Shown here piece by piece: positions 16,257 to 23,490 of a DNA stretch of 64,000 nt (within the stretch, counting starts at the first letter, position 1; each line of letters begins with the position of its first letter). This DNA comes from Thiosulfatihalobacter marinus (GTDB taxonomy: Bacteria; Pseudomonadota; Alphaproteobacteria; Rhodobacterales; Rhodobacteraceae). The stretch lies in NCBI RefSeq assembly GCF_016019955.1, contig NZ_JAECRZ010000005.1, positions 62,001 through 126,000 of the forward strand, read 5' to 3'. The notes under the pieces were generated by a model. The model made no database searches, was not told the DNA's origin, and was given only the letters and a program-made list of their open reading frames with translations. The position numbers and the translations under genes are program-made.

Positions 16257-16555
16257 TGCTGGACCCGGACGCGGCCGCCACGGCCGACGATCTGCGCCTG
16301 GCCGGTTACAAGGCCCGGTTCTCCGGCAACGTGCCGTCCAACCTGACCAAGGGGACAGGGACCGACCTTTCGGCTGTGATCTTCGGGGCCTGGGCTGATC
16401 TTCTGATCGGCCAGTGGGGCGGAATCGACCTGATCGTGGACGATGTGACGGAAGCCGCAAAGGGCAACGTCCGCCTGGTGGCTCATTCCGAATGGGACAT
16501 TGCGGTCCGCCACGCGGAGTCTTTCGCCGCGATCCAGGATGCGCGGACGGAGTAA
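16235..16555 (+). pseudogene. C-terminal part of the capsid gene in the -1 frame
   Basis: This frame encodes the expected end of an HK97-like capsid: LRLAGYKARFSGNVPSNLTK, LSAVIFGAWADLLIGQWGG and DIAVRHAESFAAIQDA. The upstream frame runs NLKVKGHFMSTPR and then breaks. Adding one G at 16233-16235 (CGGTG to CGGGTG) joins the two as STPR-VGGTDTMML, which fits the family well, so a one-base deletion is the simplest reading. A slippery A-AAG-GGG heptamer at 16208-16214 in the proper phase would alternatively allow a -1 ribosomal frameshift. Confidence 0.75.
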
Positions 16556-16575
16556 GTCCGCGTCCAGAACCTCAC

Positions 16576-16608
16576 GCCCGCCCCTTCAACGCCTTGCCGG
16601 GGGCGGGC
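16576..16608. terminator. GC-rich hairpin after the capsid gene
   Basis: GCCCGCCCC (16576-16584) pairs perfectly with GGGGCGGGC (16600-16608) across a 15-base loop, 20 bases after the capsid stop and 31 bases before the AlpA-type gene. There is no T run, so termination would be partial or factor-dependent. Confidence 0.45.
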
Positions 16609-16639
16609 ATCCCCACCCGCCAGAATCGCCTGAGGTCCC

Positions 16640-16891
16640 ATGCTGCAAGCCTCTTCAAAATCAGCGACCTATGCGCTTCCCCTGCCGACTCGGCGGGGCC
16701 TCTCGAGGGTGGAGGCGGCGGAATACATCGGGGTTGGGGCGTCCAAGTTCGACGCGATGGTGTCGGACGGGCGAATGCCAAAGCCCAAAAAGATTGACGG
16801 ACGGCGCGTCTGGGACGTTCGGTCCCTGGACCGTTCATTTGATGCTTTACCAGGTGGTGACGACTCGGACTACAATCCTTGGGATGAGTAG
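16640..16891 (+). CDS. AlpA/excisionase-type helix-turn-helix protein
   Basis: An 83-residue MerR-like winged-helix protein. Residues about 21-65 (LSRVEAAEYIGVGASKFDAM, then VSDGRMPKPKKIDGRRVWDV) match the AlpA/Xis-type pattern in which a recognition helix is followed by a basic wing. Such proteins control or assist tyrosine-recombinase excision. It ends immediately before the integrase ATG (TAG then ATG), so regulator and recombinase are made together. Confidence 0.85.
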   Translation: MLQASSKSATYALPLPTRRGLSRVEAAEYIGVGASKFDAMVSDGRMPKPKKIDGRRVWDVRSLDRSFDALPGGDDSDYNPWDE

Positions 16892-17956
16892 ATGAACGAG
16901 GAGTCCATGAAATTCAGATTGAAATATGTGGTGGAGGACACCGACAGGCACGGCAATGTCCGCCTGTATTACCGGCGACACGGCCGGAAGGTCAGGCTAC
17001 GCGGCCCGGCCGGATCGCCCGAGTTCCTGGCGGACTACAAGAAAGCCGCCGCCGCGCCGTCAGACGCCCAGCCTAGGAAGGAGCGGGCCGGGCGCGTTTC
17101 GAAAGACTCGTTCGCGTGGCTTTGCGCGCAGTATTACAAGTCCGCGATGTGGGCTTCGCTTGATCCCAAGACCCAAAAGACCAGGCGCGCAATTCTCGAG
17201 CGTTTTGCGCTGCACAAGGGCAATGGTGAAAAGCCTTATCGGATGATGCTGGCGAGGCATATTCGAAAGCGGCGGGACGAAATGATCGCCACCCCAGAAG
17301 CGGCCAACAGCATGGTCAAGGTGCTGCGCCAACTCTTTCGCTTCGCCGTCACCTATGACCTGGCGGACACAAACCCGGCGAAGGACGTGGAGCTTCTGAA
17401 ATCGAACCCAGAGGGCTACCATTCATGGACCTTGGCTGAGATTGAGCAATTCGAACGAACGCATCCGGTGGGCAGCACGGCGCGCCTGGCGCTGGCCTTG
17501 GCGCTTTACACTGGTCAGCGCCGTTCGGACCTGGTGTTGTTCGGTCGGCAGCATGTTCAAGACGGCTGGCTGGTGTTCACGCAACAGAAGGGGAAGGGTC
17601 GCAATCCGGTCCGCCTCGAGATTCCGCTTGTGCCAGAGTTGCAGCGGATCATTGAGGCAAGCGAGACCGGGGACCTGACGTTCCTGGTCAATGCCTACGG
17701 ACGGCCGTTCACCAATGCAGGTTTCGGCAATCGTTTCCGCAAGTGGTGCGATGAGGCGGGGCTAGGGAATTGCTCCGTCCACGGGCTACGCAAGGCCGCC
17801 GCTGCGCGCCCGGCAGAGCTTGGATGCACGGAGTTCGAAATCATGGCGATCACCGGGCATCAGACGTCCAAAGAGGTCACGCGATACACGAAAGCGGCCA
17901 GCCAAAAGGTGCGCGCCCAGGCCGCTTCGCAGAAGATGCGCGCGGCACAGAGCTAG
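16892..17956 (+). CDS. int: Tyrosine-type site-specific integrase
   Basis: A 354-residue tyrosine recombinase. Catalytic residues are visible: arginine in TGQRRSDL (about residue 210), the beta-hairpin lysine in QQKGKGRNP (about 230), HGLR (about 296-299), histidine in TGHQT (about 322) and the nucleophile tyrosine in VTRYTKAA (about 332). An N-terminal arm-binding domain and a SAM-like core-binding domain precede it. It follows the AlpA-type gene without a gap and lies about 90 bases from the tRNA-Glu core, as usual for tRNA-targeting integrases. An in-frame ATG at 16907 is an alternative start. Confidence 0.92.
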   Translation: MNEESMKFRLKYVVEDTDRHGNVRLYYRRHGRKVRLRGPAGSPEFLADYKKAAAAPSDAQPRKERAGRVSKDSFAWLCAQYYKSAMWASLDPKTQKTRRAILERFALHKGNGEKPYRMMLARHIRKRRDEMIATPEAANSMVKVLRQLFRFAVTYDLADTNPAKDVELLKSNPEGYHSWTLAEIEQFERTHPVGSTARLALALALYTGQRRSDLVLFGRQHVQDGWLVFTQQKGKGRNPVRLEIPLVPELQRIIEASETGDLTFLVNAYGRPFTNAGFGNRFRKWCDEAGLGNCSVHGLRKAAAARPAELGCTEFEIMAITGHQTSKEVTRYTKAASQKVRAQAASQKMRAAQS

Positions 17957-17964
17957 AACAAAAG

Positions 17965-18001
17965 TGTCCCACTTTTGACCCCCGTTGCAGACGGTGGGAC
18001 A
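17965..18001. repeat. Right pair of integrase arm-type sites
   Basis: TGTCCCAC (17965-17972) and GTGGGACA (17994-18001) lie between the integrase stop and attR. They repeat, in inverted orientation, the pair at 10128-10183. Confidence 0.6.
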
Positions 18002-18045
18002 AAACAGGGTCCTAACGCTCTGATTTTCCAAGAAGAAAATTTGAA

Positions 18046-18062
18046 GTGGCAGCCCGTAGGGG
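18046..18062 (-). repeat. attR core within the tRNA-Glu gene
   Basis: GTGGCAGCCCGTAGGGG, identical to the attL core. It overlaps the tRNA 3' end, and integration leaves the tRNA complete. Eight or nine base pairs of the acceptor stem and the CCA lie in the core. Confidence 0.8.
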
Positions 18063-18121
18063 AATCGAACCCCTCTTTCCAGGTTGAAAACCTGGCGTCC
18101 TAACCGATAGACGAACGGGCC
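18047..18121 (-). tRNA. tRNA-Glu (TTC)
   Basis: A 75-base cloverleaf with encoded CCA. Read on the minus strand it begins GGCCCGTTCGTC. The anticodon loop is TTTTCAA with anticodon TTC, the T loop is GGTTCGATTCC, and the 3' acceptor strand is ACGGGCT followed by GCCA. It is identical to the second copy at 18172-18246. Its 3' end is the integration target of the neighbouring element. Confidence 0.95.
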
Positions 18122-18171
18122 ACTGGAACAATGGTCAGGAACGTGATCCATGTTCGGAAGGGCACTTCGAC

Positions 18172-18246
18172 TGGCAGCCCGTAGGGGAATCGAACCCCTC
18201 TTTCCAGGTTGAAAACCTGGCGTCCTAACCGATAGACGAACGGGCC
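18172..18246 (-). tRNA. tRNA-Glu (TTC), second tandem copy
   Basis: Identical in sequence to the copy at 18047-18121 and separated from it by 50 bases. It lies upstream in the direction of transcription, so the two form one tandem unit. The copy nearest the element is the occupied integration site. Confidence 0.95.
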
Positions 18247-18330
18247 GTGCCGAAGCGTGAGGGGTAATTAGTCAAAGCCCGCCAGCGGCGCAAGCAGAAA
18301 TGTGGGCGCATCCGGTATTTTTTGGCAGCA

Positions 18331-18395
18331 GGGGCGCTGCCCCTCTTGGCCGCAAAGCGGCCAATTCACCCTGGAGTATTTCCAGCAAAATGAAG
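18331..18395 (+). repeat. Dispersed GAGTATTT repeat with two hairpins
   Basis: Order of parts: GGGGC-GCT-GCCCC hairpin (18331-18343), TTGGCCGC-AAA-GCGGCCAA hairpin (18346-18364), then TTCACCCTGGAGTATTTCCAG and CAAAATGAAG. The same order, with different but still complementary stem bases, is found at 52282-52350 and, on the minus strand, near 37240-37288. It lies beyond the recJ stop and could end that transcript. The rest of 18247-18330 shows nothing recognisable. Confidence 0.6.
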
Positions 18396-18397
18396 AC

Positions 18398-20140
18398 TTA
18401 TGCAGGGGCGGCATCTTCGAGGCGGAGCTGGACCGTCTGGCGCCCACCCCAGTGGTTGATATCAAGCCGTCCGGCCAGGTGGAAGCGGGCGCCGCCGTGA
18501 GATTGCAGTGCCGGGCCGAGGGGCGTGTCGAAGGCGCCGAAGGCAATGGCATCGAGCCGTGCGCCGAGCCCATCGCCGAAGGTGATTTTCAGGTGGCTGT
18601 CGCCCACCTGTTTCGCAAAGCGGATTTCACATTCCGGGAAGGCAAAACGTGGGCCCGGTGCGCCGGCGCCGTAGGGGCCTGCCTTGTCGATGTCCTGCAC
18701 CAGTTCCACGGTGGCCGCGCCGGGCATCAACAAGGCATCCAGGCGCAGGTCGGCGGGGCCGCCCATGCCCGAGCCCTGTTTGCCGAGCAGCTCGGAGAGG
18801 CGTTCCATGGCGGCTTCGAGCTGGTCGCGGGCGACTGTCAGGCCCGCGGCCATCCTGTGCCCGCCGCCTTTGATCAGCAGCCCCTCGGCGGCGAGTTTCT
18901 GGATCGAGGCGCCCAGATCGACGCCGGAGATGGAGCGGCCCGAGCCTTTGCCCTCGTCCCCATCGAGTCCGATCACGATGGCCGGGCGGTTGGTGGCCTC
19001 TTTCAGGCGGCTGGCGACGATGCCGACCACACCGGGGTGCCAGCCTTCGCCTGCGGCCCAGACAAGCGGCGCGTCCAGCCCGCGGTCCTCGGCCTGTGCC
19101 ATTGCGGCCGCACGCACCGCCGATTCGATGTCGCGGCGTTCGGTATTGAGCTGGTCGAGCCGGTTGGCCAGGGCGCTGGCCTCGGCCGGATCGGCGGTGG
19201 CAAGCAGGCGCGCGCCCAGGTCGGCCTGGCCGATCCGTCCGCCGGCGTTGACGCGCGGCCCGAGCAGGAAGCCGAGGTGGTAGGGCGAGGGCGCGGTGTC
19301 CATGCGGGACACGTCAGACAGGGCCACGAGGCCGGCCCGTTCGCGCCGGGCCATGACCTTGAGCCCCTGGCGGACCAATGCGCGGTTGACGCCAATCAGC
19401 GGGGCGACATCGGCCACGGTGGCCAGGGCGACAAGATCGAGCAGGGCCATGAGATCGGGGCCGGTGGCACCGTCGGCGCGCATCTGGCGGTTGGTCTCGA
19501 CCAGCATCAGGAACACCACGGCAGCGGCGCAAAGATGGGCCAGTTCGCCGGATTCGTCCTGGCGGTTGGGATTTACCACGGCGAGGCAGTCTGGCAGGGT
19601 CTCGCCGCCCAGGTGGTGATCCAGCACGATCACGTCGGCGCCTTTTGCGGCGGCGATCGGGCCGTGGCTGAGCGTGCCGCAGTCGACGCAGATGATCAGA
19701 TCATGCGCGGTGGCAAGTGTGGCCATGGCCGCGTCGTTGGGGCCGTAGCCTTCGTCGATACGGTCGGGCACATAGAGTGTTGGGCTCAGCCCCATGTCGC
19801 GCAGCCAGGAGATCAGCAGCGCGGCGGAACTGCCGCCATCGACATCGTAATCGGCGAAGATCGCGATCCGCTGGCGTGCCCGGGCTGCGGCAAGTAAACG
19901 CGCGGCGGCGGTTTCCATGTCGCGGAGTGTGCGGGGATCGGGGAGCAGATCGGCCAGTTTCGGGTCGAGAAAACCGGGCACCTGGGGTGTTGTCACGCCA
20001 CGCCGAGCCAGAACGGCGCAAAGTGCCGGGGGCAGGGCTGTGTCCTGGGCCAGTTGTTCGGCGGCGCGGGTGATCTCGACTGAGGGACCCAGCCAGCGGC
20101 GCCCGGTCAGGGAGTGCGATACGCCGAGGAAATCGCTCAT
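18398..20140 (-). CDS. recJ: Single-stranded-DNA-specific exonuclease RecJ
   Basis: A 580-residue 5'-3' ssDNA exonuclease of recombinational and mismatch repair. DHH-superfamily motifs are IFADYDVDGGS (about residues 94-104), ICVDCGT (about 149-155), VLDHHLGG (about 171-178) and, in the DHHA1 part, GRSISGVDLG and GGGHRMAAG. The start overlaps the upstream cysteine hydrolase stop by four bases (ATGA), so the genes form an operon with glpX. Length is normal for the alphaproteobacterial family. Confidence 0.95.
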   Translation of the reverse strand: MSDFLGVSHSLTGRRWLGPSVEITRAAEQLAQDTALPPALCAVLARRGVTTPQVPGFLDPKLADLLPDPRTLRDMETAAARLLAAARARQRIAIFADYDVDGGSSAALLISWLRDMGLSPTLYVPDRIDEGYGPNDAAMATLATAHDLIICVDCGTLSHGPIAAAKGADVIVLDHHLGGETLPDCLAVVNPNRQDESGELAHLCAAAVVFLMLVETNRQMRADGATGPDLMALLDLVALATVADVAPLIGVNRALVRQGLKVMARRERAGLVALSDVSRMDTAPSPYHLGFLLGPRVNAGGRIGQADLGARLLATADPAEASALANRLDQLNTERRDIESAVRAAAMAQAEDRGLDAPLVWAAGEGWHPGVVGIVASRLKEATNRPAIVIGLDGDEGKGSGRSISGVDLGASIQKLAAEGLLIKGGGHRMAAGLTVARDQLEAAMERLSELLGKQGSGMGGPADLRLDALLMPGAATVELVQDIDKAGPYGAGAPGPRFAFPECEIRFAKQVGDSHLKITFGDGLGARLDAIAFGAFDTPLGPALQSHGGARFHLAGRLDINHWGGRQTVQLRLEDAAPA

Positions 20141-20700
20141 ACCATGTCCCTGAGGATGTCATCGGTGGCGCGGGCCGCGCCGAATTCGCCGTGCAGCATG
20201 GAAATTTCCGCGTTGTGGATCTGTTCCGCGCTGAGGTCAGGAAGACCGGCGCGCCAATCGCTGCGGGCATGGGATTGGAAGGCGGCGCAGGCATCATGGG
20301 CAAGCCAGACATCAAAGCCGAGATTGGCGGCCATACGCATGGAGGTTGAGATACATTGCGGTGTGGACAGCCCGGCAATGACGAGGCCTGTTGCGCCCAG
20401 CCTGCGTAGGCGGGTTTCCAGATCCGTGCCGATGAAGGCGGAATTGGTGGATTTCTCGAGCACGGGTTCATCGCCGCGCGGCGCCACAATCGGTTTCATC
20501 GCGGTGCCGCCCTGTGTCGGGTGCAGTGGGCTGTCGGGACGGGTGGACATGTGGCGCACATGGATGACCGGGTGCCCACAGCCGCGAAAGCCCGCCAGAA
20601 GGCGGGCCGCGTTGGTTTCGGCTTCGGGGTTGTTGCGCGCGCCCCAAAGCGGGCTGTCCATGCCCGTCTGGATGTCGATCAGGAGCAGTGCCCGGATCAT
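20137..20700 (-). CDS. Cysteine hydrolase of the isochorismatase family
   Basis: A 187-residue hydrolase. The catalytic triad is visible as Asp9 in LLLIDIQTGM, a lysine in LEKSTNSAF (about residue 83) and the cysteine in AGLSTPQCIST (about 113-114). Family members hydrolyse amides such as nicotinamide, ureidoacrylate or N-carbamoyl compounds; the substrate here is unknown. The ATG follows the glpX stop directly (TGA-ATG) and the end overlaps recJ. The gene is a passenger between glpX and recJ, and the context gives no pathway clue. Confidence 0.85.
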   Translation of the reverse strand: MIRALLLIDIQTGMDSPLWGARNNPEAETNAARLLAGFRGCGHPVIHVRHMSTRPDSPLHPTQGGTAMKPIVAPRGDEPVLEKSTNSAFIGTDLETRLRRLGATGLVIAGLSTPQCISTSMRMAANLGFDVWLAHDACAAFQSHARSDWRAGLPDLSAEQIHNAEISMLHGEFGAARATDDILRDMV

Positions 20701-21669
20701 TCAGCCCTCGACCGGGGCGCGGTAGGTCATGCGCCGTACCGAGCCGGATTTCGAGCGCATCAGCAGGGTCGTTGTTTCAACCCAGCCGGGGCTGCGTTTG
20801 ATGCGGGGAAGGAGCGAGCCGCCGGTGACACCTGTGGCGGCAAAGATCACATCTCTGGTGACCATTTCATCGCGCGCGTAGATGCGATCGAGATCGGTGA
20901 TCCCGGCCTTGGCCGCGCGACCGCGCTCTTCGTCGTTACGGAACAGAAGGCGGCCCCACATCTGGCCACCCATGCATTTCAGCGCGGCGGCGGCGAGAAC
21001 GCCTTCGGGGGCGCCGCCCTGACCCATATACATGTCGATCCCGGTTTCCGCGGCTTCGGCGCAGTGCATGACACCGGCAACATCGCCATCGGTGATCAGG
21101 CGGATTGACGCACCGGTGGCGCGAACTTCGGCGATCATGTCCTCGTGGCGGGGGCGTTCCAGGATGCAGACGGTAATGTCGGAGGTGTGGCAGCCCTTGG
21201 CGCTGGCCAATGCCTCGACCCGTTCACGCGGCGACATCTCGAGCGAAACAACATCCTTGGCGTAGCCCGGCCCGATCGCCAGCTTGTCCATGTAGGTGTC
21301 GGGGGCGTGCAGCATCGAGCCGCGCGGCCCCATGGCGATCACGGTCAGCGCGTTGGGCATGTCCTTGGCGGTGAGGGTGGTGCCTTCGAGCGGGTCCAGC
21401 GCGATATCCACGCCGGGGCCGTTGCCGGTGCCGACCTCTTCGCCGATATAAAGCATCGGCGCCTCGTCGCGTTCGCCTTCGCCGATCACCACCACGCCGG
21501 CAATGTCCAGAAGGTTGAGTTGTTCGCGCATGGCGTTCACCGCGGCCTGGTCGGCGGCTTTCTCGTCGCCATTGCCGATCAGCGCAGCAGATGCGATGGC
21601 GGCCTGCTCGGCTACGCGGGCCAGGCCAAGAGACAGCATACGGTCGTGAAATTCCGGCTTGTGGGTCAT
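20701..21669 (-). CDS. glpX: Fructose-1,6-bisphosphatase class II
   Basis: A 322-residue lithium-sensitive FBPase of the GlpX family, which removes the 1-phosphate of fructose 1,6-bisphosphate (and often sedoheptulose bisphosphate) in gluconeogenesis. Metal-binding segments are VVIGEGERDEAPML (about residues 60-73) and IALDPLEGTT (about 93-102); LITDGDVAG and GQGGAPEGVLAAAALK are also present. AAGGA lies before the ATG. Upstream is homoserine dehydrogenase in the same direction, a pairing that is common in alphaproteobacteria. Confidence 0.95.
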   Translation of the reverse strand: MTHKPEFHDRMLSLGLARVAEQAAIASAALIGNGDEKAADQAAVNAMREQLNLLDIAGVVVIGEGERDEAPMLYIGEEVGTGNGPGVDIALDPLEGTTLTAKDMPNALTVIAMGPRGSMLHAPDTYMDKLAIGPGYAKDVVSLEMSPRERVEALASAKGCHTSDITVCILERPRHEDMIAEVRATGASIRLITDGDVAGVMHCAEAAETGIDMYMGQGGAPEGVLAAAALKCMGGQMWGRLLFRNDEERGRAAKAGITDLDRIYARDEMVTRDVIFAATGVTGGSLLPRIKRSPGWVETTTLLMRSKSGSVRRMTYRAPVEG

Positions 21670-21779
21670 GGAAATATCCTTGTGACGAGAGTTGTGTTCG
21701 CAATAACGCAGGGGCGGCGCTGCTACAAGGGCGTCAAGGGAACGCGGCGGTGGGCTGTCCCAGGCAATCGGAGCGACGA

Positions 21780-23066
21780 TCAGACCATTTCGATGCGCAA
21801 TGCGACCGGATCGGCGGCCATGACACCCGAGGCCCGCATAGCCTGGATCGCGGCGTCCAGATCGGCGCGCTGGGTTTTGTGGGTGACGATCAGCACCGGC
21901 GCGTCGGTGGTGTCATGCTTTGTCTGGCGCATCCGGTCTATGCTGATGCCGTGTTCGCCAAGCGCGGTGGCGATCTTGGCCAGAGCGCCGGGGCGGTCCT
22001 GAAGCGTGAGGTGCAGGTAATAGGGGGCCGGTGAATTGGATTGTGCGGTTCTGGCCGTTGTCAGCGACTTGGCCGGAATGCCAAAAGTGGACAGGCGGAT
22101 GCCGCGCGCAATGTCGCAAATATCGCCCATCACTGCGCTGGCGGTCGGGCCTTCGCCTGCACCGGGTCCGCGCAGCACGATCTGTTCGACGGCATCGCCC
22201 TCGATCACAACCATGTTGGTGCCGCCCTTTAGTTGACCCAGCGGGCTGTTCTTGGGGACAAGGCAGGGCGACATGCGCTGTTCCAGCCCGCGCCCTGTCA
22301 TCTGGGCGACGCCCAGCAGCTTGATGCGATAGCCCAGATCATTGGCCTGGCGGATATCCTCGATCGAAATGCGCTGAATGCCCTCCAGTTCCACGGCGTC
22401 GAAATCGACCCGCGTGCCAAAGGCGATGGACGCCAGCAGAGCCAACTTGTGCCCGGCGTCGATGCCGCCAACATCAAGATTTGGATCGGCTTCGAGATAG
22501 CCCAGATCGGCGGCCTCGGCAAAAACTTCGTCATAGCTGAGCCGGGCGTCCAGCATCCGGGTCAGGATATAGTTGCAGGTGCCGTTCATCACGCCCATGA
22601 CGCGGGTGATGTCATTGCCCGCCAGCCCCTCGGTCAGAGCCTTGATGACGGGGATGCCACCGGCCACGGCGGCCTCGAAACGGATCACGCGACCGGCGGA
22701 TTCGGCCTGTTCGGCCAGGGTCTGGCCGTGATGGGCCAGAAGCGCCTTGTTGGCTGTCACCACGTCTTTGCCGGCTGCGATGGCAGCCTCGATCGACGCC
22801 TTGGCGGGGCCGTTTTCGCCGCCCATCAGTTCGACGAAGACGTCCACGTCATCCCGCGTGGCCAGCGCCACCGGGTCGTCTTCCCAGGCATAGCCGGACA
22901 GGGTGACGCCGCGATCCTTGTCGCGCGACCGGGCGCTGACGGCGGTGATGACCACGGGGCGTCCGGTACGGGCGGCCAGAAGATTGGCCTTCTGGCGAAC
23001 GATCTTGACGACGCCGACACCGACGGTGCCAAGCCCGGCGATCCCAAGACGCAGGGGGGTGGTCAT
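21780..23066 (-). CDS. hom: Homoserine dehydrogenase
   Basis: A 428-residue NAD(P)-dependent enzyme reducing aspartate semialdehyde to homoserine for threonine and methionine synthesis. The Rossmann motif GIAGLGTVGVGVV is at residues 8-20, catalytic segments GIPVIKALTEGLAGN (about 136-150) and YLEADPNLDVGGIDAGHKLA follow, and a C-terminal ACT regulatory domain (YYLHLTLQDRPGALAKIATA) is present. AAGGAG precedes the ATG. The gene is transcribed toward glpX with a 110-base gap that has no clear terminator. Confidence 0.95.
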   Translation of the reverse strand: MTTPLRLGIAGLGTVGVGVVKIVRQKANLLAARTGRPVVITAVSARSRDKDRGVTLSGYAWEDDPVALATRDDVDVFVELMGGENGPAKASIEAAIAAGKDVVTANKALLAHHGQTLAEQAESAGRVIRFEAAVAGGIPVIKALTEGLAGNDITRVMGVMNGTCNYILTRMLDARLSYDEVFAEAADLGYLEADPNLDVGGIDAGHKLALLASIAFGTRVDFDAVELEGIQRISIEDIRQANDLGYRIKLLGVAQMTGRGLEQRMSPCLVPKNSPLGQLKGGTNMVVIEGDAVEQIVLRGPGAGEGPTASAVMGDICDIARGIRLSTFGIPAKSLTTARTAQSNSPAPYYLHLTLQDRPGALAKIATALGEHGISIDRMRQTKHDTTDAPVLIVTHKTQRADLDAAIQAMRASGVMAADPVALRIEMV

Positions 23067-23152
23067 CTGGCGGTCTCCTTGCTGAGGAAAATGTGGTTGG
23101 AAAACCCTGTAAACCGTTCCGGGGACCTGTGCAACGCCGCGGGCGGGCGGTG

Positions 23153-23392
23153 CTATTCCGCTGGTTTGGACGATAGGGCCTGTGCCCGATTCCTGAGCCG
23201 CCGAGCACGCGCGGCAAGCTCGTCCTCGCTGTTTTCGGACAGGCGGGGCGTGTCGAGCACCAATGTGTCACGGACCGGCAGCAGCTTTGGATAGGGCGCT
23301 TGCGCGGCCGCCGCGTCGTCAAGATCCGCGTCATAGACTTCGCGGCTACAGGCGGCAGCAATGAGGAGAGCAAGAAAGGCGAGCTTGTGCAT
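23153..23392 (-). CDS. Small putative lipoprotein
   Basis: A 79-residue protein with an N-terminal hydrophobic signal (MHKLAFLALLIAAACSREV) and a possible lipobox ending at Cys15, then a short acidic and proline-containing mature part and a charged C terminus rich in Arg and Glu. No domain is recognised. It lies upstream of hom in the same direction and might be co-transcribed. A signal-peptidase II site and short soluble tail suggest an envelope anchor. Confidence 0.6.
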   Translation of the reverse strand: MHKLAFLALLIAAACSREVYDADLDDAAAAQAPYPKLLPVRDTLVLDTPRLSENSEDELAARARRLRNRAQALSSKPAE

Positions 23393-23464
23393 GGGTCCGG
23401 GCCTTGGAGCGGTTGGTTCTTTGTGCCGCAGCCCGGGCGGCAGGGCAAGCGGGGCTTTTAAAAG

Positions 23465-23476
23465 AACAAACGTTCA
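23465..23476. promoter_or_regulatory. Possible autoregulatory operator of the TetR gene
   Basis: GAAC-AAAC-GTTC, an inverted repeat 15 bases before the ATG of the TetR-type gene and inside its expected promoter. Position and symmetry suggest self-regulation. The arms are only four bases long, so support is weak. Confidence 0.3.
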
Positions 23477-23490
23477 GATAATCTGCCTGC

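Larger units (their letters stand above)
10073..18062 (+). mobile_element. Integrative element in the tRNA-Glu 3' end, phage-satellite-like
   Basis: About 8.0 kb bounded by identical 17-bp repeats; the right copy is the 3' end of a tRNA-Glu gene. Just inside each end are inverted copies of a TGTCCCAC motif, expected for integrase arm sites. The integrase and an AlpA-type regulator lie at the tRNA end. Cargo includes an HK97 protease-capsid fusion, two unknown proteins upstream of it, an AIPR phage-resistance gene with a small membrane protein, a zinc-ribbon protein and an iteron-like non-coding stretch. No terminase, portal, tail, lysis or conjugation gene is visible. This composition fits a phage satellite or a defence island better than a complete prophage. 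Confidence 0.85.
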
